Assembly: GCA_963838035.1 (NCBI GenBank)
Contig: CAWIPM010000001.1
Location: 62,001 to 126,000 of the forward strand
Direction: 5' to 3'
DNA from: CAVVNN01 sp963838035
Lineage (GTDB): Bacteria > Actinomycetota > Thermoleophilia > Solirubrobacterales > 70-9
Length of the DNA stretch: 64,000 nucleotides
Shown: piece by piece, positions 1 to 8,255 of the stretch
How positions within the stretch are numbered: position 1 is the first letter of the stretch
Layout of the letters: each line of letters begins with the position of its first letter
Made by a program: the position numbers and the translations under genes
The notes under the pieces: model-generated
What the model was told of the DNA's origin: nothing
Database searches by the model: none
Seen by the model: the letters and a program-made list of their open reading frames with translations, nothing else

Positions 1-311
1 ATCGGACAGGCATCGGCGTAATCGGTTTCGCGTAGGGTCTGCGCGGCGCCGGCGAAGAAGTCGCGAACGCCTGTGAGCAGGTCGACGTCGGGGCCGACGA
101 ACTTGACGAAGAGCAGCCCGTAGAGCGCCCCCGAGCGGCGGATCGTCTCGGCGCCCAGCTCCTCCTTGCCGCCGGGGAAGAAGTGGTAGAGCGAGCCGAA
201 CGGCGCTCCCGCTTCCTCGACGATCTGCTTGACCCCGGTTCCCATGTAGCCCTGGCGGCGAAACAGCTCCCCGCTCGTCTCCAGGATTCGATCCTTGGTG
301 TCGCTACCCAT
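1..311 (-). CDS. TetR-family transcriptional regulator (partial, runs off left edge)
   Basis: The N-terminal 103 residues of a TetR-type repressor are visible; the C-terminal ligand domain lies outside the window. The start is ATG at 311. A helix-turn-helix is readable at about residues 25-45, including GVKQIVEEAGAPFGSLYHFF and then PGGKEEL, the usual TetR recognition helix. The Phe-Pro-Gly-Gly-Lys-Glu pattern resembles the LmrA/YxaF subgroup (family knowledge). It is divergent from an alpha/beta hydrolase gene at 401, and the shared 90-bp gap holds TAGA/TCTA repeats. It probably represses itself and the hydrolase (inference). Confidence 0.88.
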   Translation of the reverse strand, partial: MGSDTKDRILETSGELFRRQGYMGTGVKQIVEEAGAPFGSLYHFFPGGKEELGAETIRRSGALYGLLFVKFVGPDVDLLTGVRDFFAGAAQTLRETDYADACP

Positions 312-349
312 CCTTTTCCTTTCCAAGCCGCACGTCCGAGGACTCAATG

Positions 350-379
350 CTAGATTGCCGCACACTAGAGCGATCTATC
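350..379. promoter_or_regulatory. Candidate TetR operator in divergent promoter
   Basis: TAGA-GCGA-TCTA at 366-377 is a perfect inverted repeat. Further copies of CTAGA lie at 350-354 and 365-369. The block sits between the divergent TetR gene (start 311) and hydrolase gene (start 401), where such repressors usually bind. No footprint evidence exists, and the arms are only 4 bp. Confidence 0.35.
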
Positions 380-400
380 AAGAAGGATACGGGGTGTCAG

Positions 401-1255
401 ATGGAGAAGATTGAGCTTTCGGCAGGCGCGATCGAGTACCGCGACAGTGGCGGCGAGGGACCCGTGGTCGTATTGATCCACGGCTTGGTGATGGACGGCG
501 AGATCTGGCGGGACGTCGTCGCCGATCTCGCCGACGATCATCGCTGCATCCGGCCGACCCTCCCCCTCGGAGCGCATCCCGAGCCGATGCGGCCCGACGC
601 CGACCTCTCGCTGCGGGGGATGGGCAGGATCGTCGCTGAGTTCCTTGAGCGCCTCGACCTGCGCGACGTGACGCTCTGCTTCAACGACTGGTCCTGCGCG
701 CAGACGATGGTCGCCGAGGGGCTCCTCGATCGCGTTGGAGGGCTCGGGCTGGTCTCCTGCGAGGCCTACGAGAACTATCCGCCTGGCCTGCCCGGCCGGA
801 TGGTCTGGCTGTCCGCCAAGCTCCCGGGCGGGATGGCGATCATGCGTCAGACGCTGCTGCGGCCTTGGCTTCGCCGCCTCCCGATCGTCTACGGACGCCT
901 CTCGAAGCGCGGCGTTCCCGACGAGATGCTGCGCGATTGGCTCATCCCGTTTGGACGGCGCGAGATCCAGCGCGACCTGCGCAAGTACGCCGGCGCCGCG
1001 ATGAAGGGACGCAAGGACATGCTGGCCGCGACACCGGCGCTGCGCTCCTTCGAGAAGCCGGTGTTGATCGCCTGGGCGGCGGAAGACCGGCTGATGCCGA
1101 TCCGCTACGGCCGCCGTCTCGCCGAGGACTTTCCCCACAGTCGCTTCGTCGAGGTCGCGGACAGCCACACGCTGGTCCCGTGGGACCAACCGGCCGCCTT
1201 GACGAAGGCGATCAGGGAGTTCGTCGGAGCGAGGAATCCATCAGGCCCGGTGTAG
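401..1255 (+). CDS. Alpha/beta-fold hydrolase with Asp-Trp nucleophile elbow
   Basis: A 284-residue alpha/beta hydrolase starting at ATG 401 (MEKIEL); an in-frame ATG at 347 would lie inside the likely operator region. Visible elements are the oxyanion-hole region LIHGLVMDGEIW near residues 25-36, a nucleophile elbow CFNDWSCAQ near 91-99, an acid region AAEDRLMP, and a catalytic His in ADSHTLVPWDQP. The usual G-x-S-x-G serine is absent. An Asp followed by Trp occupies the elbow, as in haloalkane dehalogenases and the NDTGG-type hydrolases. The substrate is unknown. The gene is probably controlled by the divergent TetR protein. Confidence 0.85.
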   Translation: MEKIELSAGAIEYRDSGGEGPVVVLIHGLVMDGEIWRDVVADLADDHRCIRPTLPLGAHPEPMRPDADLSLRGMGRIVAEFLERLDLRDVTLCFNDWSCAQTMVAEGLLDRVGGLGLVSCEAYENYPPGLPGRMVWLSAKLPGGMAIMRQTLLRPWLRRLPIVYGRLSKRGVPDEMLRDWLIPFGRREIQRDLRKYAGAAMKGRKDMLAATPALRSFEKPVLIAWAAEDRLMPIRYGRRLAEDFPHSRFVEVADSHTLVPWDQPAALTKAIREFVGARNPSGPV

Positions 1256-1329
1256 TCCTGGGGGGGTCGCCGATCTCATCGGCACGCCGGTCCCTCGGTC
1301 TCGATCCCGAAGGGACATAGACTGCCTCG

Positions 1330-2001
1330 ATGGACTCTTCGCCGGTCGGCCCCGCGAGTGACGACTGGCGGCTGCAGGTCGACATCCACGACTCCAGGCA
1401 CGCAGCGTCCCTGCTGGAGCGGTTTGACGCGCGCGAGCTGGAGCACGACCTCAGCGACGCCTTTCACGATCGCCTGGTCGTCTCTCGCGACGACGATCGC
1501 GTCTTCGTCTACGCCGGAACCCGCGCTCAGGCCGAGAAGGCACGCGACCTGATCGCCTCCCTGGCCGACCGGCATGGGTGGGCAGTCGACGCCGAGTTGA
1601 CGCGTTGGCACCCCGAGGCGCTGGATTGGCAGGATCCCGACGCGCCCCTTCCCGAGCCTGACGCCGTCGAGCAGGCCGAGCACCGGGCTCGGGTTGCCGC
1701 CGAGCGCCAGGCGCTGGCGGAGACAGGCGAGCCCGAATTCGAGGTGCGCGTCGATCTTCCCACCCACCGGGAGGCGGCGCGATTCGCAGAGAAGCTCCGT
1801 GCCGAGGGTCTGCCTGCCGTGCGTCGCTGGCGCTACCTGGTCGTCGGCGCCGGCGACGAGGACGAAGCGAAGGCGCTGGCGGCGAGGATCGAAGGCGAGG
1901 CCCCGGGTGGCAGCGAGGTCACCGCGGAGGGCAGCGGCAAGGTCGCCTGGGCCGAGCGCCCACCAAATCCGTTTGCGGTTCTGGGCGGGCTCGGCGGCTG
2001 A
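1330..2001 (+). CDS. Conserved hypothetical protein with two related halves
   Basis: A 223-residue soluble, acidic protein of unknown function. The two halves look like a divergent duplication. Residues about 12-80 begin WRLQVDIHDSRHAASLLERF, and residues about 137-195 begin FEVRVDLPTHREAARFAEKL; each has a beta strand, a helix, a strand containing VxxG or VFVYAG, and a second helix. A charged linker joins them. TAGACT at 1318-1323 lies 6 nt before the ATG and no Shine-Dalgarno is seen, which fits a leaderless mRNA. The gene converges on the small gene at 2008-2196. Confidence 0.75.
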   Translation: MDSSPVGPASDDWRLQVDIHDSRHAASLLERFDARELEHDLSDAFHDRLVVSRDDDRVFVYAGTRAQAEKARDLIASLADRHGWAVDAELTRWHPEALDWQDPDAPLPEPDAVEQAEHRARVAAERQALAETGEPEFEVRVDLPTHREAARFAEKLRAEGLPAVRRWRYLVVGAGDEDEAKALAARIEGEAPGGSEVTAEGSGKVAWAERPPNPFAVLGGLGG

Positions 2002-2007
2002 GCTCGC

Positions 2008-2196
2008 CTACCCCTCATTTTCGAGTGTGATCCGCTCCATGTAGCCGAGGTCGTCCTCGGGCTCCACCTCGTAGGTGATGCCCGGGGAATGCTCGCGCTC
2101 CGCAGCGAGCATTCTCACCGCCGCGTCGCTCGTCTCGGCTTCAACTGTCGCCTTCTTGCGCTCCCGATGCTCCTGCCAGCTGATGTCGAACCTCAT
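2008..2196 (-). CDS. Small conserved hypothetical protein, 62 aa
   Basis: A short acidic protein beginning MRFDISWQEHRERKKATVEA. It reads like a small alpha/beta protein of the kind that modifies amino-acid-rich charged surfaces; there is no recognisable domain, signal peptide or membrane segment. It is convergent with the gene ending at 2001, with a 6-bp gap. Codon positions show the same G/C bias as neighbouring genes, which supports coding. The function is unknown. Confidence 0.55.
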   Translation of the reverse strand: MRFDISWQEHRERKKATVEAETSDAAVRMLAAEREHSPGITYEVEPEDDLGYMERITLENEG

Positions 2197-2257
2197 CTCG
2201 CCAAGCTTCGCCCAAAGACGAGGCTATGTCCAGCCTGTCCTCCACCCACGGTCGATG

Positions 2258-2327
2258 GGCGGGAGCGGCGTTGTACCCTCCCGCCGGTGTCGGCGAGCGA
2301 ACCTGCGGCAGGTCAAACCGCCTCGCC
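2258..2327 (+). promoter_or_regulatory. Possible structured 5' leader (two tandem stem-loops)
   Basis: GGCGGGAG (2258-2265) pairs with CTCCCGCC (2278-2285) across a 12-nt loop. GGCGAG (2292-2297) then pairs with CTCGCC (2322-2327), enclosing a small hairpin CCTG-CGG-CAGG (2302-2312). The pair precedes the membrane-protein gene at 2359 by about 30 nt. No known riboswitch consensus was recognised. High GC makes chance pairing easier, so confidence is low. Confidence 0.3.
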
Positions 2328-2358
2328 CGGCCGGGGGCTTGTCCGCCTGCACCCACAC

Positions 2359-2964
2359 ATGGAGCTGCTCGCGACGGTCCTGCTTGCGATCGCGGCGGTC
2401 GCCACCGCCTGGAGCTCCTACCAGTCGTCGCGCTGGAGCGGCGTGCAGGCGATCGACTTCAGCAGGGCAAACGCAGCACGGGTCGAGTCGACCCGTGCCT
2501 CGGACGAGGCGGGGCAGGAGACCCAGGTCGACGTCCTCACCTTCACCCAGTGGGTCAACGCCTACGCGGCGAAGGACAGGCGACTCACGAGGTTCTACGC
2601 CGACCGGTTCCGCAACGAGTTCAAGCCCGCCGTGCGGGCCTGGATCGCAACGCATCCGCTGAAAAACCCGAGCGCCCCGCCGACGCCGTTCGCGATGCCC
2701 CAGTACAAGCTCGCCAGGAACGCCGAATCGCGTCGTTTGCTCGCCGATGCCGAACAGGCCACCGTCGAAGCGCACCAGTCGAACCAGCGCTCCGACAACT
2801 ACGTGCTCGCGGTCGTGCTCTTCGCCGCCGCGCTGTTCTTCGCCGGGATCAGCACCAAGCTGACCATGCCCAAACAGCGCGTCGCGCTGCTGGTGTTCGG
2901 CTACCTCCTCTTCGCCTGCACCGCCATCTGGCTGGCGACGTTCCCGGTCACGGTCTCGGTCTGA
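2359..2964 (+). CDS. Membrane protein of unknown function (DUF4337-like architecture)
   Basis: A 201-residue protein starting at ATG 2359 (MELLATVLLAIAAVATAWSS), which puts an N-terminal transmembrane helix at the start. A soluble, mostly helical middle follows, with the conserved-looking WSSYQSSRWSGVQAIDFSRANAAR stretch split over residues about 18-42. Two C-terminal transmembrane helices lie at about 150-172 and 178-198. Upstream in-frame codons to 2089 exist but lack coding character and would bury the membrane start. The layout (one TM, soluble domain, two TMs) resembles DUF4337-type proteins; the function is unknown. Confidence 0.7.
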   Translation: MELLATVLLAIAAVATAWSSYQSSRWSGVQAIDFSRANAARVESTRASDEAGQETQVDVLTFTQWVNAYAAKDRRLTRFYADRFRNEFKPAVRAWIATHPLKNPSAPPTPFAMPQYKLARNAESRRLLADAEQATVEAHQSNQRSDNYVLAVVLFAAALFFAGISTKLTMPKQRVALLVFGYLLFACTAIWLATFPVTVSV

Positions 2965-3025
2965 ATTCGGGTCATTTTGCGCAATGCCGTTCGCGGCCGG
3001 CTAACGCCGATAGGATCAGCCACCG

Positions 3026-4201
3026 GTGCAAAGCAAGACCTGGCTCGCAGCAGCGCTTGGCTTCACCGCTCTCGTCCTCGTCGCGGCGGGTTGCGGAAGC
3101 TCCGGTTCCAACGGCACCGCCTCGAACGCGTTTCGGGCCGGGCTCGAGGCCCCACTCTCCGGCGAACAGGCGAGCCTCGGCAGGGGAATGTTGAAGGGGG
3201 CGCAGCTGGCGGCGACGCAGCTGAACGCGCGCGGTGGGATCCTCGGCAAGCAGGTCGAAGTCATCCCGATCGACGACGCCGCCGATCCTGCGACCGGCGT
3301 GAAGGCCGCGAAGGCGGCGATCGCCGAAGGGCTCGACGGCATCGTCGGCCCCTACAACTCCGGCGTCGGCGTCGAAACCCTGCCGCTCTACCGCGACGCC
3401 GGTCTGGTGCCGATCAGGCTGACCTCGGACAACTCGACCAACGGCCTTGGTTTCACCCTGCAGCCGATGACCTATCAGATCGCGCCGGTCGCCTCGCAGG
3501 CGCTGACCGGTTGGCTCGGCGCCAAGACCGTCGCGATCGCCTACGACCCGACCCAGAACTACACCGTCTCGGTCTCGAGGGCGCTGAGGGAATCGCTCGA
3601 AGAGGCCGGCGTCACCCTCACCGCCTACGCAAAGGTGCAGCCCGGCAAGAAGAGCTACACCGGTGTGGTGGACAAGCTCGCGGCCGCAAAGCCGGATGTC
3701 ATCTACGCCGCGGTCTACTTCCCCGAGGGTGGCCTGATCGCCAAGGAGATGCACGAAGGCAACGTCAAGTCGCAGTGCATCGCCGACTACGCCTCATACG
3801 ACACGGGCTTCGTCGAAACCGCCGGCGTCGCGGCGGCGCGGGCCTGCCCGGTGGTTGGCGTGCCGGCGCCTGAAGACTTCTCCGGCGCGGCGGCAAACGT
3901 CGGCGCGTACCGCGCCAAGTTCGGCCAGAACCCCGGCACCTGGAGCCCGTACACCTACGACTCTCTGAACTTCCTCGCCTACGGCATCGAGCGGGCGGGC
4001 GGGACGGGCGCGAAGAAGCTCAGCGACGTCCTCGACGGCGTCAAGGGCTGGAAGGGCTGGACCGGGTCGGTCACGATCGACCCCCACAACGGCAACCGCC
4101 GGCCCGCGACCGTGGTGATCGTCGATACCGACGCGAAGGGGAACCTGCACGTCGACGAGGCCTGGGCAAAGGCCGTCGGCGCCCCCTACCGGGGCCGATG
4201 A
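3026..4201 (+). CDS. Branched-chain amino acid-type ABC transporter substrate-binding lipoprotein
   Basis: A 391-residue extracellular binding protein of the Leu/Ile/Val-binding (Peripla_BP_6) family. GTG at 3026 gives MQSKTW, a hydrophobic signal and a lipobox LVAAGC at residues about 18-23, so the protein is a membrane-anchored lipoprotein. Family features follow: PLSGEQASLGRGMLKGAQLA, INARGGI-type LNARGGILGKQVEV, and DGIVGPYNSG. No permease or ATPase gene is adjacent, so it may serve a transporter encoded elsewhere. TAGGAT (3011-3016) lies 9 nt upstream of the start. The stop overlaps the next start (ATGA), suggesting one operon through 6066. Confidence 0.88.
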   Translation: MQSKTWLAAALGFTALVLVAAGCGSSGSNGTASNAFRAGLEAPLSGEQASLGRGMLKGAQLAATQLNARGGILGKQVEVIPIDDAADPATGVKAAKAAIAEGLDGIVGPYNSGVGVETLPLYRDAGLVPIRLTSDNSTNGLGFTLQPMTYQIAPVASQALTGWLGAKTVAIAYDPTQNYTVSVSRALRESLEEAGVTLTAYAKVQPGKKSYTGVVDKLAAAKPDVIYAAVYFPEGGLIAKEMHEGNVKSQCIADYASYDTGFVETAGVAAARACPVVGVPAPEDFSGAAANVGAYRAKFGQNPGTWSPYTYDSLNFLAYGIERAGGTGAKKLSDVLDGVKGWKGWTGSVTIDPHNGNRRPATVVIVDTDAKGNLHVDEAWAKAVGAPYRGR

Positions 4202-4845
4202 CGAAGCTCAGGTTCCAGGTTTCGATCTCGGTGGACGGCTTCGTCGCCGGGCCGAACCCGAGCGAGGAGCACCCGTTGGGCGAAGGGGGCATGCAGCTCC
4301 ACGAGTGGGCCTTCAAGCTTGCGGTCTGGCGCGAGCCGCATGGGCGGGAAGGTGGCGAGGTCAACGCCAGTACCGAGGTCGTCGAAGAGACGCTCGACAA
4401 CATCGGCGCGACCGTGATGGGCCGCAACATGTTCGGCGGCGGGCCCGGGCCCTGGGGGGAGGACCCATGGGATGGCTGGTGGGGAGACGACCCTCCGTTC
4501 CACACACCGGTCTTCGTGCTCACCCACCACGAACGCGAGCCGCTGGAGAAGCAGGGCGGCACGCGCTTCACCTTCGTCACCGATGGCATCGAGTCGGCGC
4601 TCGAGCAGGCCAGGGAGGCGGCCGGCGGGAAGGACGTGGCGCTGGGCGGCGGCGCGGAAACGGCTCGGCAGTACCTGGCCGCCGGGTTGCTCGACGAGCT
4701 GCAGCTCAACGTCGTTCCGGTCCTGCTCGGCGATGGGACACGCCTCTTCGAGGGAGTCCCGGGTCCCGACATGGAGCTGGAGCCGATCCGGGTCGTGCAG
4801 GCGCCCGATGTCACCCATCTCGCGTACCGCGTGTCGAGATCGTGA
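4198..4845 (+). CDS. Dihydrofolate reductase-family (RibD C-terminal domain) protein
   Basis: A 215-residue protein with the RibD/DHFR-like fold. The N-terminus reads FQVSISVDGFVAGPN, TVMGRNMFGG follows at about residue 65, and the C-terminal half has DVALGGGAETARQYLAAGLL and VVPVLLGDGTRLFEG, all typical of the family. Such proteins bind NADPH, but most family members have no assigned substrate, so this is not called folA. It overlaps its upstream neighbour by ATGA and its downstream neighbour by GTGA, so translational coupling is likely. Confidence 0.85.
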   Translation: MTKLRFQVSISVDGFVAGPNPSEEHPLGEGGMQLHEWAFKLAVWREPHGREGGEVNASTEVVEETLDNIGATVMGRNMFGGGPGPWGEDPWDGWWGDDPPFHTPVFVLTHHEREPLEKQGGTRFTFVTDGIESALEQAREAAGGKDVALGGGAETARQYLAAGLLDELQLNVVPVLLGDGTRLFEGVPGPDMELEPIRVVQAPDVTHLAYRVSRS

Positions 4846-5315
4846 AGCCCGTGACCGTCTCGGCCACCGTGCCGAAGCCCAGCAAGGAGGTCTATGAGTT
4901 CCTCCTGGTGCTCGCCAATCATGAGCCGTTCCTTGACCACATGCTCGTCGACTGGGAGTTCTTCGGCCCGCCGCGCGGCGTCGGCGCCCGCGCGAGGGCA
5001 AGGATGAACACCCCGGGGTCGCAGGACTGGACCGAGTTCGAGATCGTCGAGGCCGAGCCGGGGCGGATCGTCGAGGAGGGGGTCGGCGCGCATGGTAGGC
5101 GCCGCACCCGCGGCACCTACCGGCTGGCGCAGCTTCCCGACGGCCAGACCGGTGTTTCCTTCGAGCTGGCTTGGATCGAGGCATCTCGACTGGAACGGCT
5201 CGTGCCGCAGCTGACCCGCGCATTCGTCCGCCGTCCCAACGCCAAAGCGATGCGCCGCCTCGCCAAGCAGCTGAACCGGGAAATGACCTCCGGCCACCCG
5301 ATAGAGGGGAGATGA
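4842..5315 (+). CDS. SRPBCC-family lipid/ligand-binding protein
   Basis: A 157-residue protein starting at GTG 4842, overlapping the preceding stop as GTGA. It begins VTVSATVPKPSKEVYEFLL, the helix-grip START/SRPBCC opening, followed by strands such as RMNTPGSQDWTEFEIVE and a long C-terminal helix ending KQLNREM. These proteins bind hydrophobic ligands or act as polyketide cyclases; the ligand here is not predictable. It sits in an apparent four-gene operon (3026-6066). Confidence 0.8.
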   Translation: MKPVTVSATVPKPSKEVYEFLLVLANHEPFLDHMLVDWEFFGPPRGVGARARARMNTPGSQDWTEFEIVEAEPGRIVEEGVGAHGRRRTRGTYRLAQLPDGQTGVSFELAWIEASRLERLVPQLTRAFVRRPNAKAMRRLAKQLNREMTSGHPIEGR

Positions 5316-5316
5316 C

Positions 5317-6066
5317 GTGACTGAGCTGACCGAGAAGCAGGCCGAGCTGTGTGAGCGCAGCGAGACCGACTACTCCGACCTGCGGGCGTTCTTCATCAAC
5401 TGCACGCTGAAGCGCAGCCCCGAGGTCTCCAACACCCAGGGGCTGATGGACATCTCGATGGAGATCATGCGCCGCAACGGGGTCGAGGTCGAGTGCATCC
5501 GCGCCTCCGACCACGAGATCGCCACCGGAGTCTGGCCGGATATGTCCGAGCACGGCTGGGAGCGCGACGAGTGGCCGCAGATCTTCGAAAAGGTGATGGC
5601 GGCGGACATCCTCGTCCTCGGCATGCCGATCTGGCTGGGGGAGAAGTCCTCGGTGGCGACGCAGATCGTCGAGCGCCTCTACGGCAATTCCCACCTGCTC
5701 AACGACTCCGGGCAGTACGCCTACTACGGCCGGGTCGGAGGTTGCCTTGTGACTGGCAACGAGGACGGCGTCAAGCACTGCGCGATGAACGTGCTCTACT
5801 CGCTTCAGCACCTCGGCTACACGGTCCCGCCGCAGGCCGACGCCGGCTGGATCGGCGAGGCCGGGCCCGGCCCCTCATACCTCGACGAGGGCTCCGGCGG
5901 CCCAGAGAACGACTTCACCAACCGCAACACGACATTCGCCGCCTGGAACATGCTCCACCTGGCGCGGATCCTGAAGGACGCGGGCGGCATCCCAGCGCAC
6001 GGCAACCAGCGCACCGCCTGGGACGCCGGTTGTCGTTTCGACTTCCCGAACCCCGATTACCGCTGA
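5317..6066 (+). CDS. Flavodoxin-like NAD(P)H-dependent oxidoreductase
   Basis: A 249-residue protein of the NADPH-dependent FMN reductase/flavodoxin-fold family. GTG at 5317 follows a good ribosome site (AGAGGGGAG) just upstream. Phosphate-loop residues NCTLKRSPEVSNTQ near 29-42 and the second FMN loop ILVLGMPIWLGEKSS near 97-111 are visible, with GGCLVTGNEDG further on. It is predicted to be cytoplasmic and to bind FMN. It starts 1 nt after the SRPBCC stop and ends the operon. The electron acceptor is unknown. Confidence 0.85.
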   Translation: MTELTEKQAELCERSETDYSDLRAFFINCTLKRSPEVSNTQGLMDISMEIMRRNGVEVECIRASDHEIATGVWPDMSEHGWERDEWPQIFEKVMAADILVLGMPIWLGEKSSVATQIVERLYGNSHLLNDSGQYAYYGRVGGCLVTGNEDGVKHCAMNVLYSLQHLGYTVPPQADAGWIGEAGPGPSYLDEGSGGPENDFTNRNTTFAAWNMLHLARILKDAGGIPAHGNQRTAWDAGCRFDFPNPDYR

Positions 6067-6070
6067 GCGC

Positions 6071-6592
6071 TCACCGCACGCGCGGTCGCATCAGGCGGTG
6101 CTGAGCTCCCGCCGCCGGCGCGAACACGCCGCTCGCCGCGTGCGTCGAGGCGGTTTCCGCCGTGTTGCAGAGGTCGATCAGGAACCAGGCCCCGACTTCT
6201 CCGCCTTCGAAGGTGACGTCCAGCGCGCTGGTTTCGACTTCTTCCGGTTCGTGTTTTTCTTCGTTTTCAAACCTGAAGACGTAACCGAATTCTCCAAGGG
6301 GATCGCCGTACTCCGTGATCGGCACCTCGGCCAAGCACGAGTACAGGCTGTTCACTTTCGTCGTCGTCTGAGCCTGCGCGGCGATCGCTTCGCCCTGCGC
6401 GGCGATCGTCTGCCCCTGCGCGGCGATAGTCTGCCCCTGCGCGGCGATAGTCTTCTCTGCTCGCGCCAAGCTGGCGCTGAGCTTCCTGACCTTGCCATTG
6501 AGGCAGCCGATGCCGCATTTGGCCTGGGCGCTTCCTGATAAGGCGAGAACGAGAATCAGCACCCCGACCGATCCTACGAGGAACCTCTTCAT
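6071..6592 (-). CDS. Secreted protein with heptapeptide repeat
   Basis: A 173-residue protein with a clear signal peptide (MKRFLVGSVGVLILVLALSG, cleavage after SAQA near residue 24). A Cys pair (KCGIGCLNG) follows, then a short coiled coil carrying four 7-residue units of the TIAAQGQ type (about 47-74), and an acidic C-terminal domain without a recognised fold. The function is unknown. A run of identical 21-bp units makes copy-number change by slippage plausible. The gene is convergent with the flavodoxin gene (gap 4 bp) and divergent from the PKD-domain gene. Confidence 0.7.
   Translation of the reverse strand: MKRFLVGSVGVLILVLALSGSAQAKCGIGCLNGKVRKLSASLARAEKTIAAQGQTIAAQGQTIAAQGEAIAAQAQTTTKVNSLYSCLAEVPITEYGDPLGEFGYVFRFENEEKHEPEEVETSALDVTFEGGEVGAWFLIDLCNTAETASTHAASGVFAPAAGAQHRLMRPRVR
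6372..6455 (-). repeat. 21-bp tandem repeat, four copies, in coding sequence
   Basis: Four consecutive, nearly identical 21-bp units are present, each containing GCGCGGCGAT. They encode the heptads TIAAQGQ, TIAAQGQ, TIAAQGE and AIAAQAQ on the minus strand. The period is a multiple of three, so expansion or contraction would keep the frame. Confidence 0.85.
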
Positions 6593-6701
6593 CGTTGCTC
6601 CCTTCCGGCGCTCTCAGACGCCTCGTCTATCCGGTGCCCTCACACATGGCGACGGCGTCGCAGGCTCAGCCTACCGTTCCAGCGTCGATCCGGTCGATCG
6701 C

Positions 6702-8255
6702 GTGCCCCGAGCCCGGGGGGGATCGCCGCTCGCATGGTTGACGGTCGGGTTCGCATGCGCCGCTCTGCTGCTCGTCTTCTGTGCTCGCGCCGGTGCGGTC
6801 GTTGTGGCAACCAAGCATGGGCCCGCGTCCTACCTACCGCGATCCGCGACCGGCAAGCCGTCCGGGCTCAGTGCGCTCGGGGGGTCCGAACTCCTGTATC
6901 ACGGCGGGCCGGTCATGCACTCGAGCGCCGTGTACTCGATCTTCTGGGACCCGACCGAATCCGGGTTCCCGGCCGGTTACCAGACTCTGATCGACAGGTA
7001 CCTGAGCGACGTCGCCGCGGACAGCGGGCTGTCGACCAACGTGAACTCGGTGCTGACCCAGTACGGCGATGCCTCGGGCAGGGCGGCATATGACTCGGAG
7101 TTCGGAGGCGCGTTCGATGACACAGGCGCCTATCCAGCCCCGGGCTGCCCGGTGGAAGCGGGATTCACCCAGTGCCTCACCGATGCCCAGCTGGCCGGTC
7201 ATCTCAACGGGTTCGTCCAGAGCCACGGCTTGCCGCGGGGGCTCGGGGTCGAGTACTTCGTATTCACGCCACCCGAAATCGACACCTGCTTCGAATCCTC
7301 CGGCAAAGTGTGTTTCGGCAACTTCTTCTGCGCGTACCACGCGGACACCGCCGCGAGCGGCACCGAGACGATCTACGCGGACATTCCCTACGCGCCCCAA
7401 TTCCCGTCCGGCTGCGGCAGCGGCCAGCATCCCAATGCCGGCGCCTCGAGTGTGGCCGATGACACTATTGACACGCTCAGCCATGAGTACGACGAGTCGA
7501 TCACCGACCCGCTGGGAACCGCCTGGTTCGACTCGTCGCTCGAAGAGGTCGCCGACAAGTGCCACATCGGACAGCCCCAGGATTACGGCTCACCTCTCGG
7601 TGGCGCGCCGGGCTCGCTCTACAACCAGCTGATCCACGGCGGCACCTACTACACCCAGACCGAGTGGGGCAACGGCGCCGGCGGTTGTGAGCAGCGAAAC
7701 AGCCTGCCGATATCGGCGTTCACCAACCCCGCCACCACGATGGCGAACCGGTCGGTCGAGTTCGACGGAAGCAGCTCCAGGGATCCCGACGGGACCGTGG
7801 CGGCATTCGACTGGAGCTTCGGCGACGGCACCTCGGCAACCGGCTCCACGGCCAGCCACGCGTATGGAGAGGCCGGCAACTACACCGTCACCCTGACCGT
7901 TACCGACAACAACGGGTTCTCCGCTCGCACCGAACACGCCATCAGCGTCACCAGCCCGAACAATTCGCTCCATATCCGCGCAGTCAGACGCAACGGGAAG
8001 AGCGGTACCGCGACCCTGGTGGTGGCGGTGCCGGAAGCCGGCCGGCTCGCTCTGCGGGGAGCAGAGGTGAGGAATCGGTCGCGGCGGGCGAGGGAGCCAG
8101 GCTCCTACAGCCTTCCGCTCGCTTCGGCGGGCAGTGCGAAGAGGCGCCTGAGGGCGCTTGGCAGGGTGAAGGTAGAAGCCGCGGTGAGCTTCACGCCGGT
8201 CGGGGGGACCGCGGGCACGCGGTCGAAGTCAGTCCTGCTGGTCAAGGGCGGATAG
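6702..8255 (+). CDS. Secreted PKD-domain protein with EXORDIUM-like HExxx region
   Basis: About 517 residues from GTG 6702 (start uncertain; TTG near 6735 is an alternative). A signal peptide core WLTVGFACAALLLVF comes first. A central domain follows with YSIFWDP, IDTLSHEYDESITDP and several paired cysteines, resembling the EXORDIUM/phosphate-induced family, whose members carry SHE..EAITDP. A PKD domain follows (FDGSSSRDPDGTVAAFDWSFGDGT, then HAYGEAGNYTVTLTVTD). The C-terminus is a beta-rich module ending KVEAAVSFTPVGGT. The HEYDE motif could bind metal, but protease activity is not shown. Its last 27 bp overlap the convergent exonuclease gene. Confidence 0.8.
   Translation: MPRARGGSPLAWLTVGFACAALLLVFCARAGAVVVATKHGPASYLPRSATGKPSGLSALGGSELLYHGGPVMHSSAVYSIFWDPTESGFPAGYQTLIDRYLSDVAADSGLSTNVNSVLTQYGDASGRAAYDSEFGGAFDDTGAYPAPGCPVEAGFTQCLTDAQLAGHLNGFVQSHGLPRGLGVEYFVFTPPEIDTCFESSGKVCFGNFFCAYHADTAASGTETIYADIPYAPQFPSGCGSGQHPNAGASSVADDTIDTLSHEYDESITDPLGTAWFDSSLEEVADKCHIGQPQDYGSPLGGAPGSLYNQLIHGGTYYTQTEWGNGAGGCEQRNSLPISAFTNPATTMANRSVEFDGSSSRDPDGTVAAFDWSFGDGTSATGSTASHAYGEAGNYTVTLTVTDNNGFSARTEHAISVTSPNNSLHIRAVRRNGKSGTATLVVAVPEAGRLALRGAEVRNRSRRAREPGSYSLPLASAGSAKRRLRALGRVKVEAAVSFTPVGGTAGTRSKSVLLVKGG

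Noticed and set aside
365..1189. Long antisense frame opposite the hydrolase gene
   Set aside because: It has low-complexity, Arg/Val/Gly-rich composition and no motif; it mirrors the GC-rich codons of the real gene.
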